Assembly (NCBI RefSeq): GCF_000485595.1
Contig: NW_014578107.1
Location: forward strand, 79,444 to 107,872
Reading direction: 5' to 3'
Length of the DNA: 28,429 bases
Source: Priapulus caudatus
Lineage: Eukaryota > Priapulida > Priapulimorpha > Priapulimorphida > Priapulidae
Every line of letters begins with the position of its first letter. Positions within the stretch are counted from its first letter, which is position 1. The notes below the pieces were generated by a model. The model saw only the letters and a list, made by a program, of their open reading frames with translations. It searched no databases and had not been told where the DNA came from. Shown piece by piece: positions 1 to 11,400 of the stretch. The translations under genes were made by a program, and so were the position numbers.

Positions 1-246
1 TCCCTCCATCCCTCCCCTCTAGCTCTCCCTCCCCCTCACTTTCTCTTCACGTAGTGCTGCTGACACATGCCTATTGTGCTAATATGCCAAGCTCCAGCAA
101 CCCACACCCCCTTCTCCTCCTCCTCCTCCCACCCCCTTCTCGGCTCACCCGGACACCGGCCGCAGCCGCGCTTTCACTTTCTGTCAATAAGGGATCTGCT
201 ATTCGCCGGGTTAACATATGCGAGAAATGGGTCAAGGTGTCAGCAG

Positions 247-280
<34 letters not shown>

Positions 281-728
281 GAAAAGCTGAGTAACTGGCA
301 CTCGCGTGGTTGCCTGCGTTAGCGTTGTTGCTGGATTATTACGTACCTGCTGCTGGCTGCTGCTCCCGGCGCGCGCCAACACCTTGCCGTGACGAACGAC
401 GACGGCACGCCCGCCTGCCCGCACGCACGCACGCGCACACGCACACGCACGCACACAGTCGTTCACGTATGCTTGCACACGCGCGCGCGTACGCACGCAC
501 AGATGCATGCATGCATGCACGCACCTGCATGCCGAGCACCATGACAGACGGCATCGCCCGCGGGCCCGTGCGCGGCGGATTTCACAACACGGGAAGTTGG
601 CCAAGGCCGGTGAGCTGTGAGGGCGAGAGAGTGGCGGAGGCGGCGGCAGCAGCGGTAGCAGCAGCAGAGGTTACTCACCTGGATCACCTGCCTGCCCCAC
701 GGCCGTTAGGTCAACAGCACCGGATCCG
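1..728. repeat. Microsatellite-rich DNA upstream of the P450 gene
   Basis: No gene is seen. The stretch begins with a pyrimidine-rich tract (1-50) and holds a GCA/CAG triplet run (about 249-279), a CACGCA/CACACG dinucleotide-like tract (about 421-520, with GCATGCATGCATGC near 503-516) and another short CAG-rich run (about 646-668). The long open frames across it on both strands are low-complexity translations (Ala, His-Thr or Cys-Arg runs) and carry no recognisable domain. It presumably includes the proximal promoter of the P450 gene. Confidence 0.7.
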
Positions 729-736
729 TATAAAAG
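729..736 (+). promoter_or_regulatory. TATA box of the P450 gene
   Basis: TATAAAAG stands here and matches the TATA consensus. An initiator-like TCATCCA lies at 755-761, about 26-30 bases downstream, the expected spacing for RNA polymerase II initiation. A good splice donor follows at 931, so transcription from here would give a short non-coding first exon. The start site itself is inferred. Confidence 0.6.
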
Positions 737-757
737 ACGCGCATGCCGTCTCGCCTC

Positions 758-930
758 ATCCATACAAGGCTCCGCCGAGCAACGAGAAGCTCACACGCCG
801 CGTCATTTCGCCACACGCACACGCAAATAGACACGCGCACACGCACACACGAGAAGGAGGAGGCGCAATCGAAAAAGTGAGAGTGAGAATTAGAAAGTCA
901 AGTTCGATCACCCAGCACGTTTCACAAGAG
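758..930 (+). other. Predicted non-coding first exon (5'UTR) of the P450 gene
   Basis: The exon is bounded on the left by the inferred start site below the TATA box and on the right by the strong donor GAG|GTAAGT at 931. The matching acceptor is the pyrimidine tract ending TTTCAG at 1354, three bases before the start codon at 1358. No ATG occurs in the exon. It contains a CACACG-rich low-complexity stretch. RNA evidence would be needed to fix the 5' end. Confidence 0.5.
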
Positions 931-1357
931 GTAAGTTCGACTCGTGCGAAAGTTTTCCCGTTTTGCTCGTGCATGTTGCTCCGTGCACCTGCAATTCTTT
1001 GTGCTGTGAGAACGCCGACAATAGCGTCCCGTGAATGGCAGCGTAAAATTCTCAATGGGTTTGGAAGGGTCTCCTTCAGGACAGACCCATAAAATACTGG
1101 CGACTGAAAATGTCTGCATTGAAATGGTTCATAAAAAAACTATTTTATTGCAGTATTTTATGAGTCGCCGATGCAATTGTAGTTTATGATAGATACCGAT
1201 TTATAGAGTAACTAGTTCGATAGATACGCCAACTAGTTATCACTACTTTTATGTAATTGATATATTATGTTGTAACCTGTCACCAGTAGTGTCCTTTTAT
1301 AGGACATTTGGGGGGCGATTCGTAGCCGTTCAAGCGTTTATTACTCACTTTCAGATA

Positions 1358-4300
1358 ATGGCGTTCGCTGAGCGAGTCATTGGTGCACTAGGCACCACTG
1401 GAATAATCGTCACAGCTCTATGCGTACTGATCCTAACCCAAGTGTCTCCCTGGCTGAAGGCGAGGTGGTGGAGGAAGCTGCCACCCGGCCCGTGGGGGTG
1501 GCCTGTGTTCGGAAGTCTCCTGCACATGGGCGAGTTGCCCTTCCTCTATCTAACAAAGCTAGCAATGGAGAGGTACCCAGGTGAGTTATCGTCGTGAAGT
1601 TGTTAATGGAGTCTTGTACGTGCAGCGATACTTTTTACGTTTTATATGGCAGTCTTGGACGCCCAGTGGTTCGGACAGAGAAATGCAAAGTGCTGTGGCG
1701 TGTGTGTAGACGAAATTCGCTATGCGCTTGGGAGATTTTGTTGTGAAAACAAGTGTAGTATGCTCAGAAGACGGTCAGTTGAATGAACCGATAATGTTTC
1801 CGAATGTTCTGAGGTCACGTTGTGACTTGTTTACGCAATGATGCAAAAAAACGAATGAAACTGAATTCTCTGATGTTTGTACCTCGCGCAAAAGTAGTTT
1901 TTTTTTAAACTAGGGGTTGGACCTTTTTTTTACACTGCTTTGTGACGAGCGGTCACTGTACACATTAGCAGTTCTATCACAGTGATTGTGCACATTAATA
2001 GCTTTTAAAAAATGGTTCGGTCTTGTGTAACGTCGACCTCGGGTGCAAGCAGCGCTCTCAGGTGTCTCAAAATAGTCTACACACATTTCGCAACCAGTTT
2101 CATTGCACAACAGTAAAAAAATGTCAGAAAGAATTAGGTAGGATTTAGGTCTCTCGTCTCTTGGGATAAAAATAGATCCAATGCCCTAAGGGGGCCCTAA
2201 GTAAAGTAGCGAGCTTTCTTTCATGTGCGACGTTTGATATTGCTAGAATCTGTCGCCTGTTTCTCTGGCTAGCATTTCTGGTGTACAAAATGTCAGAACA
2301 GAGTTTTGTTTGTTATCCGGGGGGGGGGGGTGTTGGAATGGCCTCCGTTTTGATGTAACCATTAAGAGGCATATATCTTCAGCTAATTCTGTTAGCCACG
2401 TACAACAGTTTAATGTAATAATGAGGTAGCAAAAAGGCAGTTATTTATGCATACTCTAAGAGAACTTGTTATGCATGAGTCTCACCTGTGGCATTCAAAC
2501 GCATAAACCGTTAGTAATTCGAGGGGTAATTATCAAAAATTGTACTGACAATAATTGAGATTTAATTGCTCATTCTCTATATCAAGTCCTACATATTTAT
2601 AGGGAAAGACTGCATATGCGCGACTGAGGGATTTTTTGGTTCAAATTTTGTGTGGTTTTTTTTTCGCGTGTGATAATTTGTCTGAACCAATAGGTTGAGT
2701 TGGAAGGAATCTTGTACATGTGTGCGTGTATGCATTAGATAACCAATCCCTCCTCTCCTTGCCCTCTCCCACCATACCTCACATTCTCTCACTTGCCCTT
2801 TTTCTTTCCTATTTCTCTCTCTGGTTCTCTTTTACTCTTTCTCTCTCCCTTGTCTTGCCTCTCTCTCCTCTCTCCCACTTTTCTCCTCTCTTTTCCCTTT
2901 CTCTTTCTCATGCAGTAAGATAAATATGTCGTTCTGACTATAAATTTATGTTTTGAAACATTGCTAGATGATGTGGCAGTCATTGCCAGCATCTAATTAC
3001 GAATTACTTTTGAGTGATTACTTGGTCTGAAGCCATCCTGTAAGCATACTCAGCTTCTATTTAACTCTTTATTACAGAGGGTCTGTTTAGCGTGTACTTT
3101 GGCAGCAAGCAGGTGATCGTGCTGTCTGACCCAGCACTGGTGCGCGAAGCATTCAGGAGAGAGGAGTTCTGTGCTCACCCACAGGTGGGAGAGTCAGATG
3201 ACATCATTGGCACATACGGTAGGTGTGTTTCCTCCATCGTGGTACTTGACGTGCCAGGTATAGCTTCTATTTTTGATGGCCTTACCTCTCTCATCGTTAG
3301 CACCTGTTTTTTACTACTGAAATGTGCTTTGTTGAGTGTAATCTAATTCTATAAGTCATATTATGAGATGTAATATGAGAGTTGGTATTGCTGAGTGCAT
3401 TGGCGCGCCCCTAGTGGGAATTACTCTGCGATAATGTCGTGTAATTTTAACAGAAAAATGATGTAATGTTCATCTTGCGTCTTCAGGAATCTTCCAGTCG
3501 GAGGGAGCGGTGCTGCAGCAGCACCGTCGCATATTTCTGCAGTGGCGGCGGTTGTTGGAACGTCCTGACGCCGAAACGGGCATCGCAAGCGCCCTCGAGC
3601 GGGCGATGATAGAAGAGCTGACGCGGCTGTCCCGCTTTATCACCTTACAGCATGGCAGGCCACTCGACGTCAGAGGTAGGCACACACACCGCTGAGCACG
3701 ATGAGGGATAGGGAGATATGGATAGGGTGGTGGGTGGGGTTGTAGAGAATGAAAAGGGTGAGATGTGGGGAGTGAAGATGGGGGGGATACGTGAATGTAC
3801 TGAATGAGGAAGGGAGGTATAGGCATGTTGTTATTGAGGAGGGGAAGGTGTATGGGTGTAGTGAGTGAGAAGGGGGAGTTGTAGGGATGAATGTAGTGAG
3901 GACGGGGATGTGTAGGCATGTAGAGAGTGAGAAGGTAAGAGGGTATCACATACCTCTGTAATAAAGTTTCTGTACACGGAGCTGGTTCGGACTTGTGGCG
4001 TTGGTTTGAAGTGAAGGTTATTCATGAATGCTGCGGAATGCTCCGGGAATGCTGCCAGCATAACCAGTTATACAAATCAAACCATTATGTTATCTGACTG
4101 GAATGTAACCTTGGAAAATTTAATGTATTTATGGCATTGAACAGTGATGTCATTGTTATGCCATCGCTGAGATATTTCTGGTTCGCGGTAATGCAGCACA
4201 TCATTTTACGAATTCGTTAATTGGTAGGCAAATTTTTTGACCATTAGATTCATAAGTACTATGGGGATATATTTATTATACACATCACTGTATTAGGAAA

Positions 4301-7025
4301 AAAGTTAGTTTGCAAGATTCTGACTGGTTGTTCGAGTTAAAGCTAATGGGAAATCATTTCATGGTGCACTACTTAGTGGAACCTAGCATGTGAAAAATTC
4401 TTGCACGTAAAAAGATTGTACTAGTGTTTTAGTCAAATATGAACCAGTTATGTTTTTAAAATATTAAATGGCTATACCATTTTATATAAATTATTTAAGT
4501 TATGTTATAATTAATTATTTAAAGTCATTGTTTGTGAATACGGTCATAATTTTGGGCATTATCCAAATCTATTAGGCAATCTTCCCAAGATTTAAAAAAA
4601 TATTACAAAGGTTGAATCATTAAAGTTAAGCAGGGAAGTCAAGTTTGAACCACCAGCAGTAACAGTATGGCCTTACACGTGTCTTGTCTTTTGCTTGCAG
4701 GGCTGTTTAGAAGCAGCGTAAACAACTTGATTCTGTCTCTGTTAATGAACACAACGCTGGACTATGACAGTCCCAAGGTTGCCAGTTTCCTCACTGAGCA
4801 GGAGAAAGGCTTACAGGCATTTGGCAAGGTAGGCAGTTTTGCATCAATGCAAAGGAGAGTTCTAGTCCGAGTGGTGCAGATATCTTTGTGGCAATTCTCA
4901 ATGCCGGACACTAGTCTCAGATGATAGCTGTCCTGCTGGCAGTGAGTTCCCCCATCACATTACTTGTGCTGGAAAGGACTACTGAGCACTTCTCACGTAC
5001 GTTTTCATTTTATAGGTATTAATAGTGGTTACATCATATAGATGGCTTATTCTTCTCGATTTATTTCAGATCATACTGATGAATTTCCTGCCTATGCTAA
5101 AGGCAGTGCCAGGATTTCGCTCGGCTGGTGCGGAAGTGAGAAAAAGCCACTCTGCAGCAACACGCTTTGTGAAGATGATCCTAGATGAGCACAGACAGAC
5201 ACTAGATGGCAGCAGTGGTCAGCACTTGGCAGATGCGTACCTGTTAAAGCAGGAAGATGGTCGATCCGTCGATGGCCTCTCAGGTAGAAATACGTACAAA
5301 CTTATCAAACACTACCACTTTCACATGTACTTCTGTAACAACACTGATGCACAGAAATACATATACGCATATACGTCATCATTTATTTCATTACCGTTGT
5401 AATAATTTATTAGTTTCCATGATGATAAATGTGTGTATTTTACTTGGAGATTGGTTTTTTGTTGCTAACAGGCATTCTTGTATTCTTTGCAGAGCAACAT
5501 ATTGTGCAAGCACTTTGTGATCTATTCAGTGCCGGCTTTGACTCTACTGTGAGCACACTAATGTGGGCTCTACTCTACCTCATTAAACACCCTGAAGTAC
5601 AGGAGCGCATTCAGGCTGACATAGATCGGTAAGCTCCTCCTGACGTGAACAGACATAATTACAGTTCAGAGAACGGAAATTCTATTGCTGTTTGGTGTAG
5701 AATGGATAGACAAACCATAAAATTATTATGTGAATAGTGTTTTAGCAACGTGTCAGATTCTCATATATCCATTACATACTGAAGTAGAGGTGCACCGTGT
5801 TGAATGCGTTGGGCTAATGTTCGGACTGCGTTTTGTTACAGAGTGGTAGGTCAGGGGCGCATGGTGCGTCTACAGGATAGAAAGAATCTGCCCTACCTAG
5901 AAGCAACAATCATGGAAGTACACAGGGTAGCCAGTATCAATCCACTTGGTGTTTTTCACGGTGAGTGAGCTGTTAATGGTGGCTCCATGTTTGTAATTTG
6001 ATGTCTTGGTTTTCCAGGCATTCTAGAGTTTTTTTAATGATACATCATAATATTATTATTAAGTAAAATCAAAATTCTTTTGCAATATGCAATGTCAAAA
6101 AGTCTACCAACCAAATGAATTACATCAGGTAGCATGTAAACTAATATAAACTCTTATGTACTATATATTCTATATATAGAAACATAGATGTATATATAAA
6201 TATATTCTATAGAAACGTTAAATATTCTTATAAGGTAACATTACTCCAGATTTGAGGACATTTTATTTATTGCCTACTCTCTATCTACAGGTGTGAAGCA
6301 TGATACGACATTGAGGGGCTATCACATACCCAAGGGTGCATTTGTTGTTGGCCTGCAGTGGGCCATCCACAAAGATCCACGCCACTGGCACCGCCCAGAC
6401 CTCTTCAACCCTGACCGTTTCTTTGACAATGGCAAGCTATGTAAACCAAATGCATGGATGCCATTTTCGGCAGGTAAGAAGCTCTCATCTAAGAACTTCA
6501 GGCCTGTTCGACTTTGCACTTCAATCTTTCATTGCAAAAGTTTAAGGATACACTCAGAGTTTGTAGGTGAAATTTGGTCAAAATTTCAATACTTATTTTA
6601 TTTGATAGATGATGCCTCTGGGCAGCTATAGTATGTGTACTGAGCTACGTTTGTTGCCATGTGCCAATATGTTACACGAGTGAATAAAAATCGAACATCT
6701 TGCATTAAACATTTGTATTCACCTATTTTACAGTGAGCTGTCATTGATGCGACTAACTCGCATGATTAGTGTGTGAAGGGTTCTCATGACTGCATGTTCT
6801 TGTGTTGTAGGGCGGCGAGCATGTCTTGGCCAGCATCTTGTTTCAAAAGAACTGTTTCTCTACCTTGGCAACCTGCTTCAGCGCTTCCGTTTTACGCTGC
6901 CACCTGGTGGTGACATGCCCGACTTCAAAGGTGTGATGGGAATCACATTGTCACCGCCGGGCTACTGTCTCTCGGCCTCTGAACGATGCATGAGCACCAC
7001 CGACAGAATAGCATCAAAGGGCTAG
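1358..7025 (+). CDS. Cytochrome P450, CYP2 clan (nine coding exons, complete)
   Basis: Membrane-anchored heme monooxygenase, probably of the endoplasmic reticulum; substrate unknown. Coding exons: 1358-1580, 3078-3218, 3487-3675, 4701-4828, 5070-5283, 5493-5628, 5842-5960, 6291-6473, 6811-7025. All introns are GT-AG, phases match, and the sum is 1548 nt (515 aa), normal for the family. Visible parts: hydrophobic N-terminal anchor (about residues 8-28), proline-rich hinge LPPGPWGWP (41-49), I-helix AGFDST (312-317), K-helix EVHR (369-372, the ExxR motif), PDRF (424-427), and heme loop FSAGRRACLG (442-451) with Cys449 as the thiolate ligand. Nine coding exons and the last intron splitting the glycine codon before the heme Cys are as in vertebrate CYP2 genes. 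Odd: the C-helix WxxxR tryptophan is Leu131, while Arg135 is kept. The start ATG directly follows a 5'UTR acceptor. The subfamily cannot be named by eye. Confidence 0.93.
1581..3077 (+). other. P450 intron after coding exon 1
   Basis: GTGAGT donor and ATTACAG acceptor. Apart from a run of eleven G at about 2320-2330 and a pyrimidine-rich (CT/TCTC) tract at about 2745-2912, nothing gene-like is seen. The open frames over the CT tract are low complexity. Confidence 0.75.
3676..4700 (+). other. P450 intron with a G-rich degenerate minisatellite
   Basis: The first ~250 bases after the donor (about 3703-3950) are purine-rich. They contain loosely repeated units of about 30-40 bases with GTAGTGAGTGAGAAGGGG-like content and many G triplets. 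The remainder is AT-rich and shows no gene. The acceptor is TTGCTTGCAG at 4691-4700. Confidence 0.6.
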
Positions 7026-7138
7026 CAGAAAGATGGAAATACAGCTGCATGCAATAGAAGGAGAATTTCAATGATGGCAAATGATGATTGTGGATTGTCT
7101 CATGGTCAACTTTAAAGTGCTGTCTCATTTGTTATATT

Positions 7139-7144
7139 AATAAA
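7139..7144 (+). terminator. Polyadenylation signal of the P450 gene
   Basis: AATAAA lies 114 bases after the stop codon and is the first such hexamer downstream, giving a short 3'UTR. A second AATAAA occurs at 7743-7748 and could serve a longer transcript. Confidence 0.6.
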
Positions 7145-8480
7145 GTAGTGCCGTTTAATGCATTATTTTATGCACATTCTAGTCAGCATTGGGTGAATGT
7201 CCCAGTGTTTGTTCTGTGCAACGTGTTAAATACACATAGTAGCACTTCTTTAGAAATATAAAGGACCCATTCTTTACCTCAAGATGTAAGATCTATATTT
7301 TAGCTATTTTTTATGGTTTTATTATTTTTAGTGCCATATTTTCAATGTTTTATATATGCATGTGATGTTTTTGTTGTAAGAGGATACAGAAAACTGAATG
7401 TGCAAACTTGTGCAAATTAATATTTCAAATGAAGGAGTAGTTATACGGGGATTTTTTTACCCGTGATTAAATCGCATCCACACTTGAAATATGCATTATA
7501 ATATAGTATTTGAGTAAATGTGTTATCACGTTTTTTTATTGTGTGTGTGTATGGAGAATTGATAAGCAGGCGCTATTCATTTGGTGCTCCTGATGATGGA
7601 AAGAGGAATATTGCACGTCTTATATTCACTGCCCGTGTAAACGCCAATCATAACGTGTAGATTAAACATGAAAGAACCTTTTTTTTTATTATTGAAAAAT
7701 GCCTATATGTATATAAAATGTGAATTGATATTGTGTATTGTAAATAAATGAATATTCAAACATGCATTTGATCTTAGTGTATCTGATGAAGACAAAACTA
7801 GTTTATTAAACTATATCTCATGGTCGTTTGTTAATTGTATGTTGAAATCGGTTTTCGTATTTAAGTGAAATGTTGTTTTTGTGTTTTCATACATGTATGA
7901 GTCAACTGAGATTGTTAAAGTTCTTCTAAAATGTATCTCTCTGTTATTTTCATGTTGCACATATAGGTGCCTCATTAAGTGTCACTGTGGGAAAGTGGTC
8001 TATACCACTCGCATCTAAAAAAAAAAACGATTTCCATTGAATGATCGAAATAATCGTGATGCAAGCTAGACCATTTACTTCACCACATTAAACAGGTTTT
8101 ATCATCATCTGATGTATTCCTTTGTCAAGGTCGTGTTTATGACAGCACATGTGCAATCATATTCCTGGTAATTAAACACAAACTACAGGGACATCTTTAA
8201 TAACACAGCAATCCAACAGTATATAATTGATCTGTTCATGCAATGGACAATATCTATCTATGTTCTATACTACCCACAATACTATGTAATCAACTTATTC
8301 ATTAAGAAATCACATGATTCTTTAAAAGTTTCTTTGCCTAAGAAGAGCTCATGTCTTCAAGTGTGCAATCCATTCTATCTGGAAACCCATATAGTCACTT
8401 AATTGTATTCATCATGGCCTTCCCACAGAGAAACCTTTTGCATGTACATGCTCATCTGAGTGATGATAACTTTTGTGCAG
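7145..8480. other. AT-rich stretch between the P450 and drebrin-like exons
   Basis: No coding exon, RNA gene or element is recognised. I looked here for the missing N-terminal ADF-H exons of the drebrin-like gene on the + strand and found none. The stretch contains short T and A runs and a TGTG tract near 7540. It ends at the acceptor TTTTGTGCAG (8471-8480). Confidence 0.55.
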
Positions 8481-11400
8481 GGGGCTCATGTGACCATCAA
8501 TGCACGAACAGACGATGATGTGGAAGTGGATGCCATCATGGATAAGATCTCCAAGTCCACTGTGTCATCGTTCAACTTCCATGAGAAGCCCAAGCCTCCA
8601 CTGCAGACAAAGCCTGTGGTGCGTACAGCAACCACCATGTTCTCTACAATGGCGTTAGCAGCATATTATCTGCCCATGTGATCCTTGTGCATCAACAACA
8701 TTACATGCTTGTGCCCCATGCTGTGACTTTTCCATGTCCTGATATGAGGCATACTTGTGCTTTTTACTTGAGTTCCATTTTACGTCCGTATCACATTTCT
8801 ACCTTTTAAGATAATGTCTACCAATGATTACTGCAATTTAACATATCTCTTTAATAATAAACATTCTCAATAGCATTAAAAACTAGTGGCATGGTCATGC
8901 AATTAAGAATGGAGTGTACATTGAGTAATAAGTATGCACAACCTTCAGGCCCCCTCCCTCCACACACATCTGCATTACCGTTCAGAGTAGTATGTACATC
9001 GGGAGGATTGGAGAGGTTAACTGGTCTGTCTAAACTGAAGACTGTGTCTCCGCTTTCATCCTCATACTGATTAGCAATAGCTTGATTCTTCTGCATGTGG
9101 TTTCAGGGCTCTGTTTACAAACGAATCGTTCCTGAAAGGGATATTGATGCTTCTGCACGAGATGAGTTCTGGGAGCAGACTGAGGTAGTATATTCTTGTC
9201 ATATTTATTTTGAACGTATATTTAATGGCCCTAGTGCTGGTTGTTGTTTTTAGCTCACCTTGACATCGTCAAGCTGAGCTATTGCCATGGGTCGTCGTCC
9301 GTCGTACGTCCGTCCGTACGTCCGTGCGTTCGTCCGTCCGTCCGTCCGTCAACATTTTGCTTCGGTCAACGATAACTCAGGAACCGTTTGGCCCACATGT
9401 TTGAAATTGGGTATAGTTGTTACTGCTATGCTCCCATATCAAACGTCCTATTTTGAAGCACGCCAGTCGACGTACTTTCGAGCCACGGCAATTTTTTGGC
9501 AAAAGTGGGAATTGCCATTAGTCAGTTCAGGTTCAACGGATTTTGCTCATTTTTGGTATGTGAATGAATAAAGGGCTAGGGGTTTTTATATTTAAAAAAA
9601 AATTATGCAAATTAGGTAGGGTTTGGCAATTATATAGCATATTATATCGACACAAACAGTCTGTGGTGTCACACTCGTCTGGTTCGTTTTACAAGATTTC
9701 ATTGACAATATCTTTAATGCAAAATTGGTATTTCCTCTCCACCCTGCCGATAAAACGTCTATATTAAAGTAAAGATTTACAAAACATTTTGGAACGCAGC
9801 ATAACCTATTTATTTCAAACGCCATCGCTACAAAGCGGGTATAGCGCCATCTACGGTCACAAATTGTGATTCATTTTGGTTTATAAATTATTATTGCGAT
9901 ATATAGATGGCAATCGTTTCTATAATGTACGTCGATGGTTGCTCAATTAAAACTGACATCTTCTTAGTCACTCATTTGTGTCCTTTTTTGTGGTGAGCTA
10001 CAGTGTCTTTGACACTTTCATTCTATTATGTCATGAGGAATCTGCTGGTCATAACCGAGAACACAGGAATACTGGACTCTAGGTTCTAGGGTTATTTTCA
10101 GTTGATTTAGGTTAAAATTACGTTACATTAAAAATTTCATGGTTCAATTAATCACCATTAGACATTTTTTTTTATGTTTTAAAACTAACGACTACAGTTT
10201 GATTACAACGATTTATACACTCAAAGCGCACTATCTTAAAAGTTGCGCAAAAGGACTTTTCAGCCAAGGGCTACAGACCGAGGGTGTTTCTTATTTATTA
10301 ATTTAAAGGCCCGCTTATGTCGGCCTACGATTTGTCTATCGGCGACTAATTTATCGCCGATTAGCAGCGTAGCACCACTCATGTCGACTTGGAGTGACTA
10401 CGCTTGTACATCGCCGATCAGATCGTAGCGTTCCTGCATGAAACGTAGACGGGTTCGCGGCCCCAGTATTTGTACTAGCACAAGCAGTTCTTTAGCACAA
10501 ACAGAGCAAGTTTGACGCCGGGACCAGTCTACATAAAACGAGTCACGTACGTAAACAACAAAATGGCGCTTACCAGTAAACATCATGTAACTTCGTAAAT
10601 CTATCCTCAATTTTCTGAACATCGTTATAATCATGTGCAGAATTTTTTTTCATGTGATTACGGAAAACTTAATATATATTTGAGAAAGGGTTTGTGCAAT
10701 AATCCCTCTTTGTAAACTGCTGACGAGTGGCGTGTAGGCTGCCATTTTATTAATGACGTGACTTTTGATAATCATGTGACTCGACACGCTGCGGTGATTG
10801 GCTGCCACTCACGATTTGTCGCCGACAGCCGCATAGAAATAGAACATGTTCTATTCCTGCGATATGCTGCGATCACAGTCGGCGACCGTATTTTCGATCG
10901 TAAGAGCACTCATGTCGAGTTTGGTCGCCGATGTTTTTATCGGCGATCTGGCCGGTTTTTGACGTACGATATTGAAATCTTGTCGGCGACTAGGTCGTAA
11001 GGCCGACATAAGCGGGCCTTAAAAGCAGAAGGATTGCAATATCTTATAAACGACATGTAGTTTCAGTTATAATATGGATAAATTTGCCCTAAAATGAATT
11101 ATCGTTCGGTTAAATAGCATTTAGGTATAAATATAATTGCACTTTTGTGATTAGCCTTCGGTCTGTAACGTGCAAAATAAATTGTCAAATACGCGATTTT
11201 TTTGGGGTGGCAGCACGGTCGCGGGTGTCATGTCAGCGCCCAAAAATGAAGATTTTGAAATTCAATGTTGTTTTATGACAAACGTGAATGCGTAATTATA
11301 GATATTTATAGGTATGTGCTATTATTTATAAATCTATTATCATAATATACTCTCAAATTCTAGAGTAAAGTATTCCTTTAAACACGAGTACTTTTGCTGG

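Noticed and set aside
302-308. TCGCGTG, matching the AhR response core TNGCGTG, upstream of the P450 TATA box
   Set aside because: GCGTG/CACGC is produced many times by the adjacent microsatellites, so one match carries no weight.
71-604. 177-codon open frame on - rich in Cys, Arg and Ala
   Set aside because: A shadow of the same microsatellites, with no recognisable domain.
310-1092. 260-codon open frame on + across the P450 promoter
   Set aside because: It is a low-complexity translation of CACACG and CAG repeats, crosses the TATA box and a good splice donor, and has no domain.
5461-5492. Acceptor CTAACAG at about 5465-5471 as the start of the I-helix exon
   Set aside because: It would insert extra hydrophobic residues. 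The acceptor TTTGCAG ending at 5492 keeps phase and gives the expected EQHIVQA start.
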